From Clostridiales bacterium VE202-01 (GTDB taxonomy: Bacteria; Bacillota_I; Bacilli_A; Erysipelotrichales; Coprobacillaceae), in the NCBI GenBank assembly GCA_000508865.1, contig BAHP02000023.1, positions 1 to 44,638 on the forward strand: a stretch of 44,638 nt of DNA, read 5' to 3'. Every line of letters begins with the position of its first letter. Position 1 is the first letter of the stretch. Below the pieces are notes generated by a model. That model was given only the letters and a program-made list of their open reading frames with translations, did no database searches and was not told the origin of the DNA. The position numbers were made by a program, and so were the translations under genes. Positions 25,284 to 34,852 of this stretch are shown here, piece after piece.

Positions 25284-27035
25284 ATGAAAAATGATGTAAT
25301 TTATTCAATTAATGGGCCCGTTGTAAAAGTAAAAGATACAGTTTCTTTTTCAATGTTAGAAATGGTATATGTAGGTAATGATTCATTAATGGGGGAAGTA
25401 ATTTCTGTTTCTAAAGAATTTACTACTATTCAGGTATATGAAACTACTACTGGTCTTAAACCTGGTGAACCAGTTGTTTCAACCGGATCACCAATTTGCG
25501 CAACGTTAGGTCCTGGGATCTTAAGAAATATTTTCGATGGAATCGAACGTCCTTTAAAAGCTCTTGAAAAAGAATCTGGAGCATTTATTAGAGCAGGAAG
25601 TAATGTTGATTCTTTGGATGTAAATAAAAAATGGGATGTAACAATGACAGTTAAAGCTGGTGACCAAGTTAAAGGTGGCGATATCTACGCAACAACTCCA
25701 GAAACTGATTTAATTGTTCATAAATGTATGGTTAGCCCATTGATTAGTGGTAAAGTTATTGAAGTGGCTAAAGATGGTCAATATACGATCAATGATGTAA
25801 TTATGAAAATTGAAGATGAAAATGGAAAAATCATTGAATGTACATTATGTCAAAAATGGCCAATCAAACAAGCTCGCCCAGTAACAAAAAGATTACCGAT
25901 AGGAATTCCTTTAGTAACAGGACAACGAGTTATTGATACGTTATTCCCAATTGCTAAAGGGGGTACCGCAGCTATCCCAGGTGGTTTTGGAACTGGTAAA
26001 ACAATGACGCAGCATCAAATTGCAAAATGGTGTGATGCCGATATTATTGTTTATGTAGGATGTGGAGAACGTGGTAACGAGATGACACAAGTTCTTGAAG
26101 AATTTAGTGAATTGATCGACCCTAAAAGCGGTAAACCACTTACTGATAGAACAGTGCTGATTGCTAATACTTCAAACATGCCGGTAGCAGCTCGTGAAGC
26201 CAGTATTTATACGGGAATCACTTTAGCTGAGTATTATCGTGATATGGGATATCATGTTGCTATCATGGCGGATTCAACTTCACGTTGGGCTGAAGCACTT
26301 CGTGAAATTTCGGGACGTCTTGAAGAAATGCCAGCTGAAGAAGGTTTTCCAGCATATCTGCCATCACGTTTATCACAATTCTATGAACGCGCTGGTTACA
26401 TGGAAACTTTGAATGGAAAAGAAGGATCAGTATCGATCATTGGTGCAGTTTCACCTCAAGGGGCCGATTTTTCAGAACCAGTTACTCAAAATACTAAACG
26501 ATTCGTTCGTTGTTTCTGGGCTCTTGATAAAGCATTAGCTTATGCTCGTCACTATTTTGCAATCAACTGGACGCAAAGTTATAGTGATTATGTTTATGAT
26601 CTAGAAAAATGGTATAGTAAAAATGTTGGTCCAAAATTTGTAAGTGATCGTCAGGAAATTGCTTATATCTTAGCTGAAGAAGCGAAGTTAAATGAAATTG
26701 TTCAATTGATGGGACCAGATGTGTTACCAGAAGATCAAAAATTAATTATTGAAGTTGCTAAGGTAGTTAGAGTAGGATATCTACAACAAAATGCTTTCCA
26801 TAAAGATGATACTTATGTTCCAATGGAAAAACAATTGAAAATGATGGAAGTAATTTTATACTTAAATAAGCGTTGTAAAGAAGCTGTTAGTCAAGGTAAG
26901 GTTGTCAGACGAATCGTCGATACAGGTATCTTTGATCAAGTCATTAAGATGAAATATGATATTCCTAATGATAATATCGATAAATTAGATACTTACTATC
27001 AGGATATTGATGAAGCAATTAAATCAGTAGCGTAG
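25284..27035 (+). CDS. V-type ATPase catalytic subunit A
   Basis: The 583-residue protein is the nucleotide-hydrolysing subunit. The N-terminal beta-barrel ([11 protein letters not shown]) and the bulge domain unique to V/A type A subunits (about residues 110-200) are present. The Walker A motif is GGFGTGKT near residue 233, followed by [12 protein letters not shown] and [16 protein letters not shown]. Length and order are normal. AGGGGG precedes ATG 25284, and subunit B follows within 14 bp. Confidence 0.97.
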   Translation: MKNDVIYSINGPVVKVKDTVSFSMLEMVYVGNDSLMGEVISVSKEFTTIQVYETTTGLKPGEPVVSTGSPICATLGPGILRNIFDGIERPLKALEKESGAFIRAGSNVDSLDVNKKWDVTMTVKAGDQVKGGDIYATTPETDLIVHKCMVSPLISGKVIEVAKDGQYTINDVIMKIEDENGKIIECTLCQKWPIKQARPVTKRLPIGIPLVTGQRVIDTLFPIAKGGTAAIPGGFGTGKTMTQHQIAKWCDADIIVYVGCGERGNEMTQVLEEFSELIDPKSGKPLTDRTVLIANTSNMPVAAREASIYTGITLAEYYRDMGYHVAIMADSTSRWAEALREISGRLEEMPAEEGFPAYLPSRLSQFYERAGYMETLNGKEGSVSIIGAVSPQGADFSEPVTQNTKRFVRCFWALDKALAYARHYFAINWTQSYSDYVYDLEKWYSKNVGPKFVSDRQEIAYILAEEAKLNEIVQLMGPDVLPEDQKLIIEVAKVVRVGYLQQNAFHKDDTYVPMEKQLKMMEVILYLNKRCKEAVSQGKVVRRIVDTGIFDQVIKMKYDIPNDNIDKLDTYYQDIDEAIKSVA

Positions 27036-27048
27036 GAGGAAAATGATT

Positions 27049-28491
27049 ATGTCACTACAATATGTAGGATTAAATGAAATTAATGGACCATTAGTTGTTT
27101 TAGACCACGTTAAAGGTGCTTCATACGATGAGATGGTTGAAATACAATTAAAAGATGGAACAACTCGAGCTGGTCGAATTGTTCAAATTGAAGGTGAAAA
27201 AGTTGTTATTCAAGTATTTGAAGGAACGAACGGCTTATCACTTGAAAATACTAAAACAAAATTATTAGGTAAACCAATGGAGTTACCAGTTTCAAAAGAA
27301 ATTTTAGGACGAATTTTTTCTGGGGCTGGTCGTCCAATCGATGGTTTAGGTGAAGTTTATGCTGAAGCTGAGATGGATATTAATGGATTACCATTAAATC
27401 CCGTATCACGTGTTTATCCACGTAACTATATCAATACAGGAATATCTTCAATCGATTGTTTAGCCACTTTGATTCGTGGTCAAAAATTACCGATTTTCTC
27501 AGTGTCTGGGTTACCTCATGATCGTTTAGCAGTTCAAATCGTTAAACAGGCAAAAATTGCTGACGAATCTGGAAAAGGATTTGCTGTTGTTTTTGCGGCT
27601 ATGGGGGTTACTAATGATGTTGCTGAATACTTTAAACGCAGTTTTAAAGAAGCTGGAGTTATGGAAAGAGTAGTAATGTTCTTGAATCTATCAAATGATC
27701 CAATTATCGAACGTATCTTAACGCCGCGTTGTGCTTTAACTGCTGCTGAATATTTAGCGTTTAAACAGGATATGCATGTGCTAGTAATTTATAGTGATGT
27801 TACTTCTTATTGTGAAGCTTTACGTGAATTCTCTTCTAGTAAAGGTGAAATTCCAGGACGTAAAGGATACCCAGGATATTTATATTCCGATTTGGCTTCA
27901 TTATATGAAAGAGCAGGAATCATTAAAGATGCTAAAGGATCAGTAACTCAAATTCCGATCTTAACAATGCCGAATAATGATATTACTCACCCTGTTCCCG
28001 ATTTAACAGGTTATATTACTGAAGGACAGATTACCTTGGATGTTGATCTAAATTCAGCAGGTATTTATCCTCCAGTTGGAGTTTTACCATCACTTAGTCG
28101 TTTGATGAAAGATGGTATTGGTGAAGGGTATACCCGATCTGATCATCAAGATATCGCAAACCAGTTATTTGCGTGCTATGCCCATGTTCAGGATGTACGT
28201 TCTTTGACATCGGTTATTGGTGAGGATGAATTATCAGACATAGATAAAAAATACATTAGTTTTGGTCGTTTATTTGAAGAATATTTTATTAATCAAGGAT
28301 TTAATGCTAACCGTAGTATTGAAGAGACATTGGATTTAGGTTGGGATTTAGTATCCGTTCTACCTCGTGAGGCATTAGATCGTTTGGATAATGCGTTGTT
28401 AGATCAATACTATAATCATGAAAAAGCATTAGAACGTTTTAATATTAAAGAAAAGAAGATTATTAAAGAATTACAAGAAGCAGGTGATTAG
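27049..28491 (+). CDS. V-type ATPase subunit B
   Basis: The 480-residue protein is the regulatory, non-catalytic nucleotide-site partner of subunit A. It has [13 protein letters not shown] at the N-terminus, [14 protein letters not shown] in place of a functional Walker A, and the conserved [20 protein letters not shown] segment. I use ATG 27049 (MSLQYVG), 9 bases from AGGAGG; the ATG at 27043 (MIMSLQ) is only 3 bases from it. The subunit D gene starts 2 bp after the stop. Confidence 0.96.
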   Translation: MSLQYVGLNEINGPLVVLDHVKGASYDEMVEIQLKDGTTRAGRIVQIEGEKVVIQVFEGTNGLSLENTKTKLLGKPMELPVSKEILGRIFSGAGRPIDGLGEVYAEAEMDINGLPLNPVSRVYPRNYINTGISSIDCLATLIRGQKLPIFSVSGLPHDRLAVQIVKQAKIADESGKGFAVVFAAMGVTNDVAEYFKRSFKEAGVMERVVMFLNLSNDPIIERILTPRCALTAAEYLAFKQDMHVLVIYSDVTSYCEALREFSSSKGEIPGRKGYPGYLYSDLASLYERAGIIKDAKGSVTQIPILTMPNNDITHPVPDLTGYITEGQITLDVDLNSAGIYPPVGVLPSLSRLMKDGIGEGYTRSDHQDIANQLFACYAHVQDVRSLTSVIGEDELSDIDKKYISFGRLFEEYFINQGFNANRSIEETLDLGWDLVSVLPREALDRLDNALLDQYYNHEKALERFNIKEKKIIKELQEAGD

Positions 28492-28493
28492 TT

Positions 28494-29102
28494 ATGGCTT
28501 TGAAAGTAGTTCCGACTAAGGGTAATTTAATTGCAATGAAAAAATCATTGCAGCTTGCAAACTTAGGATATAATCTAATGGATAAAAAACGTAATGTTTT
28601 AATTAAGGAAATGATGACTTTATTGGATGATGTTAAAATTATTCGTGATCAAATTACTTCATCATATCAAGAAGCTTATGATGCTTTGCAGGAAGCTAAT
28701 ATTTCAATGGGATTAATTACGGATATTGTCAATAGTACACTAGAAGATTATGGGATTTCGATTGCATATCGTAGTGTTATGGGGGTAGAAATTCCTAAGA
28801 TTTCATATGATAAACAGCCTTTAAAGATGGCTTATGATATTGAACGTTCTAATTCAAAGGTAGATTATGCATATAATTGCTTCTACAATGTAAAACAATT
28901 AACTGTTTTATTAGCTGAAGTAGAAAATAGTGTTTATCGTTTGGCGAATACTATTCGTAAAACCCAAAAACGTGCTAATGCTTTAAAGAATATTTCAATT
29001 CCACGTTTTGAATCAACAATTAAAGTTATTACAGAAGCATTAGAAGAAAAAGATCGAGAAGAATTTACACGTCAAAAAGTTATTAAGGAAATGAAAAAAT
29101 AA
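28494..29102 (+). CDS. V-type ATPase subunit D (central rotor shaft)
   Basis: The 202-residue protein forms the helical rotor shaft inside the A3B3 head. Long N- and C-terminal helices (PTKGNLIAMKKSLQLANLGY and KTQKRANALKNISIPRFEST) match the family. It closes the operon and is followed by a strong terminator. The 2-bp gap after subunit B implies translational coupling. Confidence 0.95.
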   Translation: MALKVVPTKGNLIAMKKSLQLANLGYNLMDKKRNVLIKEMMTLLDDVKIIRDQITSSYQEAYDALQEANISMGLITDIVNSTLEDYGISIAYRSVMGVEIPKISYDKQPLKMAYDIERSNSKVDYAYNCFYNVKQLTVLLAEVENSVYRLANTIRKTQKRANALKNISIPRFESTIKVITEALEEKDREEFTRQKVIKEMKK

Positions 29103-29126
29103 GAATATATCAATTTAAGTTATAAA

Positions 29127-29170
29127 TAAAAGATGGTTTGATTAATAATAATTAAACCATCTTTTATTTT
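29127..29170. terminator. Bidirectional terminator between V-ATPase operon and brxF-like gene
   Basis: AAAAGATGGTTT and AAACCATCTTTT pair over 12 bp around an A/T-rich, partly self-complementary loop. T-rich tracts lie on both sides (TATTTTT on the plus strand, TTTTATTTA on the minus strand), serving both convergent units. Confidence 0.88.
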
Positions 29171-29210
29171 TGATAATACTATTATTGAAATTAAATTATT
29201 AAGAAAGATT

Positions 29211-29639
29211 TTATTTTTGAATAAATTTTATGTTTTCATTTGTTAGTGAATATGTTAAATCTGTAGGTAATTTAGAACGAATATGGGTTAATTTATCATT
29301 TTCGATTTTCCCGTTCCATGTTGCTACAACGACAATTTTATTAGCTAGTTCTTTTAAAAATGCTAACATATCAATATTAGAATCTTTTGCATAAAGAATT
29401 CTCTTATTATCTAATAATAATACGTCTTTATCGTATGTTTTTAGAAAATCATTCATCACTTTGACTAAATCAGTAGAATTGTCTTTAAAAATATTATCTA
29501 AATTTAAAATAGGAGTGCCGCTTTCTTTACTATATTCGTGAATAAGTTTTGATTTGCCACTACCAGGGGTACCAATAATTAAGATTAATTTATTATTGGT
29601 GTTTTTTGCTGCTTCGATTTCTTTAAGTAGTTGATCCAT
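29211..29639 (-). CDS. Orphan BrxF-like P-loop protein
   Basis: The 142-residue protein starts MDQLLKEIEAAKNTNNKLIL. ATG 29639 follows AGGAGG at good spacing; the upstream ATG at 29690 lacks one. GTPGSGKS (residues 23-30) is a Walker A P-loop; DVLLLDNKRILY supplies a Walker B-like strand; IVVVATWNGKIENDKLTHIR near the C-terminus is the most telling block. This order (P-loop, LLDN-x-x-IL, VVATWNG, LT) is what I recall of BrxF, the small ATPase of type 3 BREX phage-defence systems. No PglZ, BrxA, BrxC, PglX or BrxHII gene is present in the window, so it is either an orphan homologue with another role or a remnant. It has its own promoter region and no operon partner. The family call is from memory, and a profile search should confirm it. 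Confidence 0.7.
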   Translation of the reverse strand: MDQLLKEIEAAKNTNNKLILIIGTPGSGKSKLIHEYSKESGTPILNLDNIFKDNSTDLVKVMNDFLKTYDKDVLLLDNKRILYAKDSNIDMLAFLKELANKIVVVATWNGKIENDKLTHIRSKLPTDLTYSLTNENIKFIQK

Positions 29640-29810
29640 GTTATTTACCTCCTTTTTATTAAAATGAATCGTATATTCATATTTTAACATTGTTGGTAAT
29701 TATTTAATAGTAATATTATAAGATATTTCCTGGGGAATAATGTTTAATTGGGTAAAATTATTGTGAATTTTAAATTATTTTGATTAATGACTAATAAATT
29801 ATAATATAAG

Positions 29811-29877
29811 TGTACTAGCTATTGTAATACAGTTAATGAGATGCTATAATAAAACTGTACTAGTTAAGATAATACAG
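29811..29877 (+). promoter_or_regulatory. Strong promoter embedded between two copies of a 21-bp operator
   Basis: The promoter is TTGTAA (29822-29827), a 17-bp spacer, and an extended -10 TGCTATAAT (29842-29850). Two direct copies of TGTACTA-N7-TAATACA lie at 29811-29831 and 29856-29876. Each copy is an inverted repeat with 6 of 7 bases matching. The first covers the -35 box and the second covers the expected start site, 45 bp apart. This arrangement is that of a repressor operator pair. The half-site TGTACTA recalls GntR/YtrA-type sites that control ABC-2 exporter operons, but no regulator gene is adjacent and that link is tentative. Confidence 0.65.
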
Positions 29878-29892
29878 ATAGGAGTGGATATC

Positions 29893-30450
29893 ATGAAAAA
29901 AATTATATTATTGATCATGGTTTTAGCGATGGTTGTGCCAATACCGGTTCAAGCCGTTAATAAAACAACAAGTATTGATGCTTATAGTCAGGGCGATGAA
30001 ATTAAAGGTGATTGCTTAGCTAAAGAGGTTGATCTAGGCGATAACTTAAAGGGAACTTTAGCTGTTAATAATGAAGGATTAAAGTTTATTGATAATGATG
30101 ATTTTGTGATTAATATCAATCAGTCGGTCAAACTTTTTGAGGTAATTGATGATATTGATAATGATGGTATAAAAGATATTGCAGTATATGTAAAGGCTAA
30201 TAGTGGATATACTAATTTTAGAATAATAAGTTCTAAGAATTCTAAAATTCTTTATGAAAAATCATTAACTCACAAAACAATTGATACAAATAATAATTTA
30301 GTTACAGAAAATTCAATAATCAGAGAGATATTATACAGCCAAAATATTGTTTATTTGATCTATGATCATCATTTACTAGCAATCAATGTTAATAAAAAGA
30401 AGTTATTTTTGATCATGAAGAATCTGATAATATTTGGCAGATGGCAATAG
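29893..30450 (+). CDS. Membrane-anchored FG-GAP/VCBS-like ectodomain protein: fragment 1 of 3
   Basis: The first piece of a protein of about 1,036 residues starts at ATG 29893 (MKKIILLIMVLAMVVPIPVQ), with AGGAGTG just upstream, and has a clear signal peptide cleaved near VQA. A first calcium-loop-like motif, DDIDNDGIKDIAV, appears near residue 90. The last 14 codons (LIMKNLIIFGRWQ and neighbours) are out-of-frame. Restoring one T in the T5 run at 30406-30410 turns them into FFDHEESDNIWQMAIVEEQ, which runs smoothly into fragment 2. The gene's promoter with double operator lies directly upstream. I do not recognise the specific family beyond the repeat type. Confidence 0.75.
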   Translation: MKKIILLIMVLAMVVPIPVQAVNKTTSIDAYSQGDEIKGDCLAKEVDLGDNLKGTLAVNNEGLKFIDNDDFVININQSVKLFEVIDDIDNDGIKDIAVYVKANSGYTNFRIISSKNSKILYEKSLTHKTIDTNNNLVTENSIIREILYSQNIVYLIYDHHLLAINVNKKKLFLIMKNLIIFGRWQ

Positions 30451-31622
30451 TTGAAGAACAAATTATTTTTACTACCCAGCAGGGACAATTGGTTAGTCTT
30501 GATAAGATAAATGGAAGTGAAAATTATCGGCAGTCATTAACTACACCAATCGAAGCGAAGAATAAATTATATAATAAAACTCAAGAAGTAAATTTAAATT
30601 TATGGGATCTTTTATATGTAGATGACAAATTGTATGTTAGTAGTGAAGAAGATAAAATTTACCAAATAAATAGTAATGATGGTAATGTTATCAAAGAGTT
30701 AGAATTGGGGATAGTGGATCAAGATGAACTTAGTAAACGATTAACAGAACAGACAACATATAATTATAATGATGGAGAATTAAGTGTTTTTTCAACGGGA
30801 GTTTTTTCTAAAGCGTTTAATGGTTATAAAATGAAAATGCTCAAAGATAATTTGATGCTTGTTGAAGCATATTTAGGTGATCATAACTATTATTCGCTTG
30901 AAGAGTTTGGGGATTTGAATAAGGGAATAGAACCAGCATTATTGTTGATCGATACAGAAAATTTAGAAATTAAAACTAAGATCAAGCTAGAACAGTATAA
31001 TTTAGCTAGTTCCAATGCACTTTTAACAACTTATCAAGGTCAAGAGGTTTTAGTAATTCCAAGCAGTATTAATAAAGGAGTATTAAGAATTTCTATTTAC
31101 TCAGCTGATAGTGGTAAGTTGATTGGACAAAATGATTTAAAAAATTTAGGTGTTGGTTTAGAAAATGTAAAAGTAAGAATCAATAAGTACGAAAATAATT
31201 ATTTACTGCAGATCAATGATGGTGGTAGTTATATTTTATATGATGATTTAAAAACAATTGGATCATTAGGAAGTTCAAAAATCGTTAATAAAATTATTGA
31301 TTTAAATGATGGAATATTGGTTTCTAATAATCAAAATGGCAAAATTGATGAGATATGTAAATTAGGATTAAATGGTAAAGATGATATTTTGATGCAGGTA
31401 AGAGTACCATCAAATTATTTAAATAATGGTTTTGAAGGAATCACTTATGATCAAGACAGTAATCAAGTATTAACATTAGTTAATGAAGTAAATAATCAAG
31501 GAGAAATTATTGCTAGTCATGTATTAATAATTAATGTAAATGATGGTAATATTATTGCTGATAAAAAGTATTATTGGAAAAAGGAATCGATGAAAATAAT
31601 AAATATTTTGAAAATTATTTAA
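30411..31622 (+). CDS. Membrane-anchored FG-GAP/VCBS-like ectodomain protein: fragment 2 of 3
   Basis: The middle piece is in the next frame; its first ATG is at 30441 but is internal. It is a beta-rich region with PQQ/quinoprotein-like strands such as IIFTTQQGQLVSLDKINGSE and KIYQINSNDGNVIKELEL, suggesting a beta-propeller. The final codons (SMKIINILKII) are out-of-frame. Adding one A to the A5 run at 31578-31582 restores YYWKKGIDENNKYFENYL and joins fragment 3. No catalytic motif is recognised. Confidence 0.7.
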   Translation, partial: DHEESDNIWQMAIVEEQIIFTTQQGQLVSLDKINGSENYRQSLTTPIEAKNKLYNKTQEVNLNLWDLLYVDDKLYVSSEEDKIYQINSNDGNVIKELELGIVDQDELSKRLTEQTTYNYNDGELSVFSTGVFSKAFNGYKMKMLKDNLMLVEAYLGDHNYYSLEEFGDLNKGIEPALLLIDTENLEIKTKIKLEQYNLASSNALLTTYQGQEVLVIPSSINKGVLRISIYSADSGKLIGQNDLKNLGVGLENVKVRINKYENNYLLQINDGGSYILYDDLKTIGSLGSSKIVNKIIDLNDGILVSNNQNGKIDEICKLGLNGKDDILMQVRVPSNYLNNGFEGITYDQDSNQVLTLVNEVNNQGEIIASHVLIINVNDGNIIADKKYYWKKESMKIINILKII

Positions 31623-33001
31623 TTGGTAGTGAAATCAAGTATTTTAGTGATTTAAATAATGATGGCAAAAAGGAAATATTAGTAGATGATAAGATAATTG
31701 ATGGAAATACTTTTGCTTATAGATCACAGTATGAACAGATGGTAGAGGATAATGGTACGATTATTGATGTAGGTGATTTGAATAATGATGGAATCAGTGA
31801 TCTTGTAAGTGTTGGTGAAACAGAAATGCGTGTTTATTATTCAAGTAAGAATGGTTTTGAGATAAGTTATCAAAAAACTAATATTGTAAAAAAATACGAT
31901 AAGAATTTGTTGAATAATCAACAGGTTAAAGTTATTGATGATCTAGATCATAATGGTGCTGATCTATTTGTGATAAATGCTCGTAATAGTAATGATTGTC
32001 AATATTATCAGGTAATCAATCCCAAAGATTTATTGGTTAGATTTAATCTAATGGAAGAAGGGGTGTATGACTGGGGTGAGTCATTTATGATAACCCAGAT
32101 GGATTTTAATCAAGATGGTATCGATGATTTGATTTTTAATATGCCAGAGGGTAATCAAAGAATATTAAGTGGTAAAGATGGTAGTGTAATTAAAGAAATA
32201 GCTAGAGATGATTATGATGGTGGAAGTAGTTCACCAACTGCTTTAGAAGAAGTTATACCAATTAATTTTATTGATGATGGTAGTAAAGTTTATCAATTAG
32301 AAGATTTGAATAATGATGGAATTAAAGAATTTGGTTATAGCTGTTATGACTATAGTTATGATAATATTAAATTTAAAATTCTAGATGGAAAAAATTTAGA
32401 AGAGTTAAAAACATGTAGTTTGGATAACACTGATCTTTATGATTCTACGATTATTCCTGTTCGGGGACAAAATAAGATAATAATTAAAGATAGTAATCAT
32501 AATCAAATTTATGATTATAAAGATGAAGTATTAGTTGCCGGTTGCCAAATCGACGTAAAGAGTGCAAGTTCTTTAGCAGATGGTCGGATTTTGATTGAGG
32601 GTAATGATAGACAGTTATATGCATTTAATGATCAATGTGATTTTAAATTAGTTGATTTTGAAGAAAAGTATCATAGTGGTAATATTACGATTAAATATCA
32701 AAGTGAAAAGTCAGGTATAATTAGTGTTTATGATCAAGGGGTATTGATTGCAACTAGCACTAAACCAGAAGTTGATCTAAAGTTATTGGAAGGAAAACAT
32801 CGGTTAGTTTTTTCTTATGATGATGGTCAAGGTAAGATTACACATATAACGAAACAAATAGAGGTAAATAAATCTTCTTTTATTAAATATTTAATTATTT
32901 TATTTTCAGTAGTTATTATCTTAATAGGAGCATTACTTGTAGTATATCCAAAATATCGTTTAGAAAAGAAGGCAGGTGCTAAATATGCAAAAAATAATTA
33001 A
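31583..33001 (+). CDS. Membrane-anchored FG-GAP/VCBS-like ectodomain protein: fragment 3 of 3
   Basis: The last piece is rich in aspartate calcium loops spaced like FG-GAP/integrin-type blades: DLNNDGKKEILV, DLNNDGISDLVSV, DLDHNGADLFVI, DFNQDGIDDLIFN and DLNNDGIKEFGYS. After a beta-sandwich segment near 32680-32870 comes a single membrane helix (YLIILFSVVIILIGALLVVY) and a short basic cytoplasmic tail (KYRLEKKAGAKYAKNN). The protein is therefore an outside-facing, membrane-tethered calcium-binding domain. The 3' end overlaps the ABC ATPase start, so expression is coupled to the transporter, and it may act as an extracellular accessory or sensing part of it. Confidence 0.75.
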   Translation, partial: GIDENNKYFENYLIGSEIKYFSDLNNDGKKEILVDDKIIDGNTFAYRSQYEQMVEDNGTIIDVGDLNNDGISDLVSVGETEMRVYYSSKNGFEISYQKTNIVKKYDKNLLNNQQVKVIDDLDHNGADLFVINARNSNDCQYYQVINPKDLLVRFNLMEEGVYDWGESFMITQMDFNQDGIDDLIFNMPEGNQRILSGKDGSVIKEIARDDYDGGSSSPTALEEVIPINFIDDGSKVYQLEDLNNDGIKEFGYSCYDYSYDNIKFKILDGKNLEELKTCSLDNTDLYDSTIIPVRGQNKIIIKDSNHNQIYDYKDEVLVAGCQIDVKSASSLADGRILIEGNDRQLYAFNDQCDFKLVDFEEKYHSGNITIKYQSEKSGIISVYDQGVLIATSTKPEVDLKLLEGKHRLVFSYDDGQGKITHITKQIEVNKSSFIKYLIILFSVVIILIGALLVVYPKYRLEKKAGAKYAKNN

Positions 33002-33920
33002 AGTTGAGCATATGAATAAATATTTTAATTCATTTAAGGCTATTGATGATTTGTCTTTTGAATTAGATGGTGGAAAGATTTATGGAATAATTGGACCTAA
33101 TGGTGCTGGTAAATCAACGACAATGTCATTATTGATGGGACTTATTTTTCCTAGCAGCGGTAGTGGTTCAATAAAGGGTCATCCGCTAGGTTCTAATGAG
33201 GCAAAAAAACTGATGGGGTATTCACCAGAGTTTCCTAATTTTTATAGTGATATGAGTTGTTTAGAATATTTAGTATATATGGGACAATTATCAAACTTAG
33301 ATTATGATACGGCACTTAACAGAGCTTTAGAGTTATTAGAGGAATTTGATTTAATGGATTATAAGTTGAAAAAAGTAGCAAAGTTTTCGACAGGAATGAA
33401 AAAAAAGGTAGGATTGATTCAGGCGATGATTCATGATCCAGAAGTTTTATTATTAGATGAACCAACAGCTAATCTTGATCCGACAAGCCGCAGCGAAATC
33501 ATTCAAAGTTTAAAAAAATTAGTAGCTCAGCGTAAAATGACAGTATTGATAAGTTCTCATGTTTTAAGCGAGTTAGAGATGATAATTGATCATGTTGTCA
33601 TGATCAATAAAGGACATGTTGTGTTAAATCAGCCTATTGATATTGTCCAGCAGGAATTTAATCAAGAAAAAATATTAGTATCGACAAAGAAAAACGAGCT
33701 ATTAAAAAAATATTTAGACATTAATAATTATAATTATAGTTTGGAAAAAGGTGTTTTTAGAATAGCTGCCAAGGATAAAAAAGCATGTAAACAAAGTATC
33801 ATTAAATTTATTTATGAAAATGAAATAGAATTAAATTTATTTAAAGAAGAGATGATAACTTTGGAAAAATTATATCAACAGGTTATGGAGGATAAAGAAA
33901 ATGAAAGTACTATTGTCTAA
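32985..33920 (+). CDS. ABC transporter ATP-binding protein (ABC-2 type)
   Basis: The 311-residue ATPase has Walker A GPNGAGKST (residues 37-45), signature FSTGMKKKVGL, Walker B LLLDEPTANLD, and a switch His in SSHVLSE. The C-terminal extension of about 90 residues is typical of CcmA/BcrA-like exporter ATPases. ATG 32985 is chosen; the GTG at 32976 lies inside the AAGGCAGG that can serve as its ribosome site. It overlaps the ectodomain gene upstream (17 nt) and the permease downstream (20 nt), so the three genes form one tightly coupled unit. Confidence 0.93.
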   Translation: MQKIIKVEHMNKYFNSFKAIDDLSFELDGGKIYGIIGPNGAGKSTTMSLLMGLIFPSSGSGSIKGHPLGSNEAKKLMGYSPEFPNFYSDMSCLEYLVYMGQLSNLDYDTALNRALELLEEFDLMDYKLKKVAKFSTGMKKKVGLIQAMIHDPEVLLLDEPTANLDPTSRSEIIQSLKKLVAQRKMTVLISSHVLSELEMIIDHVVMINKGHVVLNQPIDIVQQEFNQEKILVSTKKNELLKKYLDINNYNYSLEKGVFRIAAKDKKACKQSIIKFIYENEIELNLFKEEMITLEKLYQQVMEDKENESTIV

Positions 33921-34818
33921 AACATTTATAAAAATGTTTAAAGTGCTTCCTGTTACTATTATTGGTTTAATTAGTGGTGGATTGGGTTTTTTATTCGCAT
34001 ATATTTATAATAATTTATCTAAAAGTGTTTTAACCTATGATCGTTTTTCTAGTAATATATTAACTGTTTATAGTTTGATAGCTTTTATGTTGATTATTGG
34101 AATAATGATTTGGGTGATTAGTGCTAATAGTTCTTCAGGGTTATTTGCAAATGAAATTCATGAAGGAACAATGCGATTATTATTATCTAAAGAAATTACA
34201 AGATTTCAGTTAGTGACAGGAAAAATTTTAGGAATGCTTTTGGGAAGTGTTGTATATCTTATTATGAGTTTTGCAGTATTTATATTGTTCTTTTGTTTAT
34301 TTAGCGGGGTGGAAAAAGATATCTTATTATTGGTTATAAAGGGAACGAGTTTATTTATTATTTATGGTGTTTTAGTAATCTTTATAATTGGTGGACTAGG
34401 AACGTTTTTATCAACGATATTTAAAAAGAAAGTACCGGCTATTTTAATTATGGTGGCATTAAGTGGTTTGATTTTTGGAATTATCCCAATTATTAGGGTG
34501 ATTCTAATACAATTGGGTTACTATAATCAGTTTCATTTATATTTGATTGACCTAAATTATCATTTTGGACTAATCTTTAATAATTTTTTGAGATTGATGG
34601 AAGATTTAACATTGTCACAAAGTATAGATGGAATATTTACGGTATTTACTAATTTGTATATACCTAAAGCTATTGATATTGATGTGACACTTATTAATGG
34701 TAGTTATTATGATATTAATAATACATTAAATAGTTTAGTTATAATAATTAGTTATATTGGAGCAGCTATTATTTTATATGGTTTATCATTTAAAACGATG
34801 TTAAAAAAAGATATTTAA
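33901..34818 (+). CDS. ABC-2 type transporter permease
   Basis: The 305-residue membrane protein has about six helices. The first follows a short basic N-terminus (LSKTFIKMFKVLPVTIIGLI), and a conserved-looking ABC-2 element, FANEIHEGTMRLLLSKEITR, sits after the second, which is the coupling-helix region of this class. The start overlaps the ATPase gene, and a good terminator follows the stop. The substrate is unknown; ABC-2 systems export lipids, peptides, antibiotics or polysaccharides, and the calcium-loop ectodomain partner does not settle it. Confidence 0.85.
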   Translation: MKVLLSKTFIKMFKVLPVTIIGLISGGLGFLFAYIYNNLSKSVLTYDRFSSNILTVYSLIAFMLIIGIMIWVISANSSSGLFANEIHEGTMRLLLSKEITRFQLVTGKILGMLLGSVVYLIMSFAVFILFFCLFSGVEKDILLLVIKGTSLFIIYGVLVIFIIGGLGTFLSTIFKKKVPAILIMVALSGLIFGIIPIIRVILIQLGYYNQFHLYLIDLNYHFGLIFNNFLRLMEDLTLSQSIDGIFTVFTNLYIPKAIDIDVTLINGSYYDINNTLNSLVIIISYIGAAIILYGLSFKTMLKKDI

Positions 34819-34824
34819 GTTAAT

Positions 34825-34852
34825 TGAGTCGTGTCTAACATGACTCTTTTTC
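34825..34852 (+). terminator. Terminator of the ectodomain/ABC-2 operon
   Basis: The stem GAGTCGTG/CATGACTC (8 bp, one G-U) with TCTAA loop is followed by five T. Confidence 0.85.
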
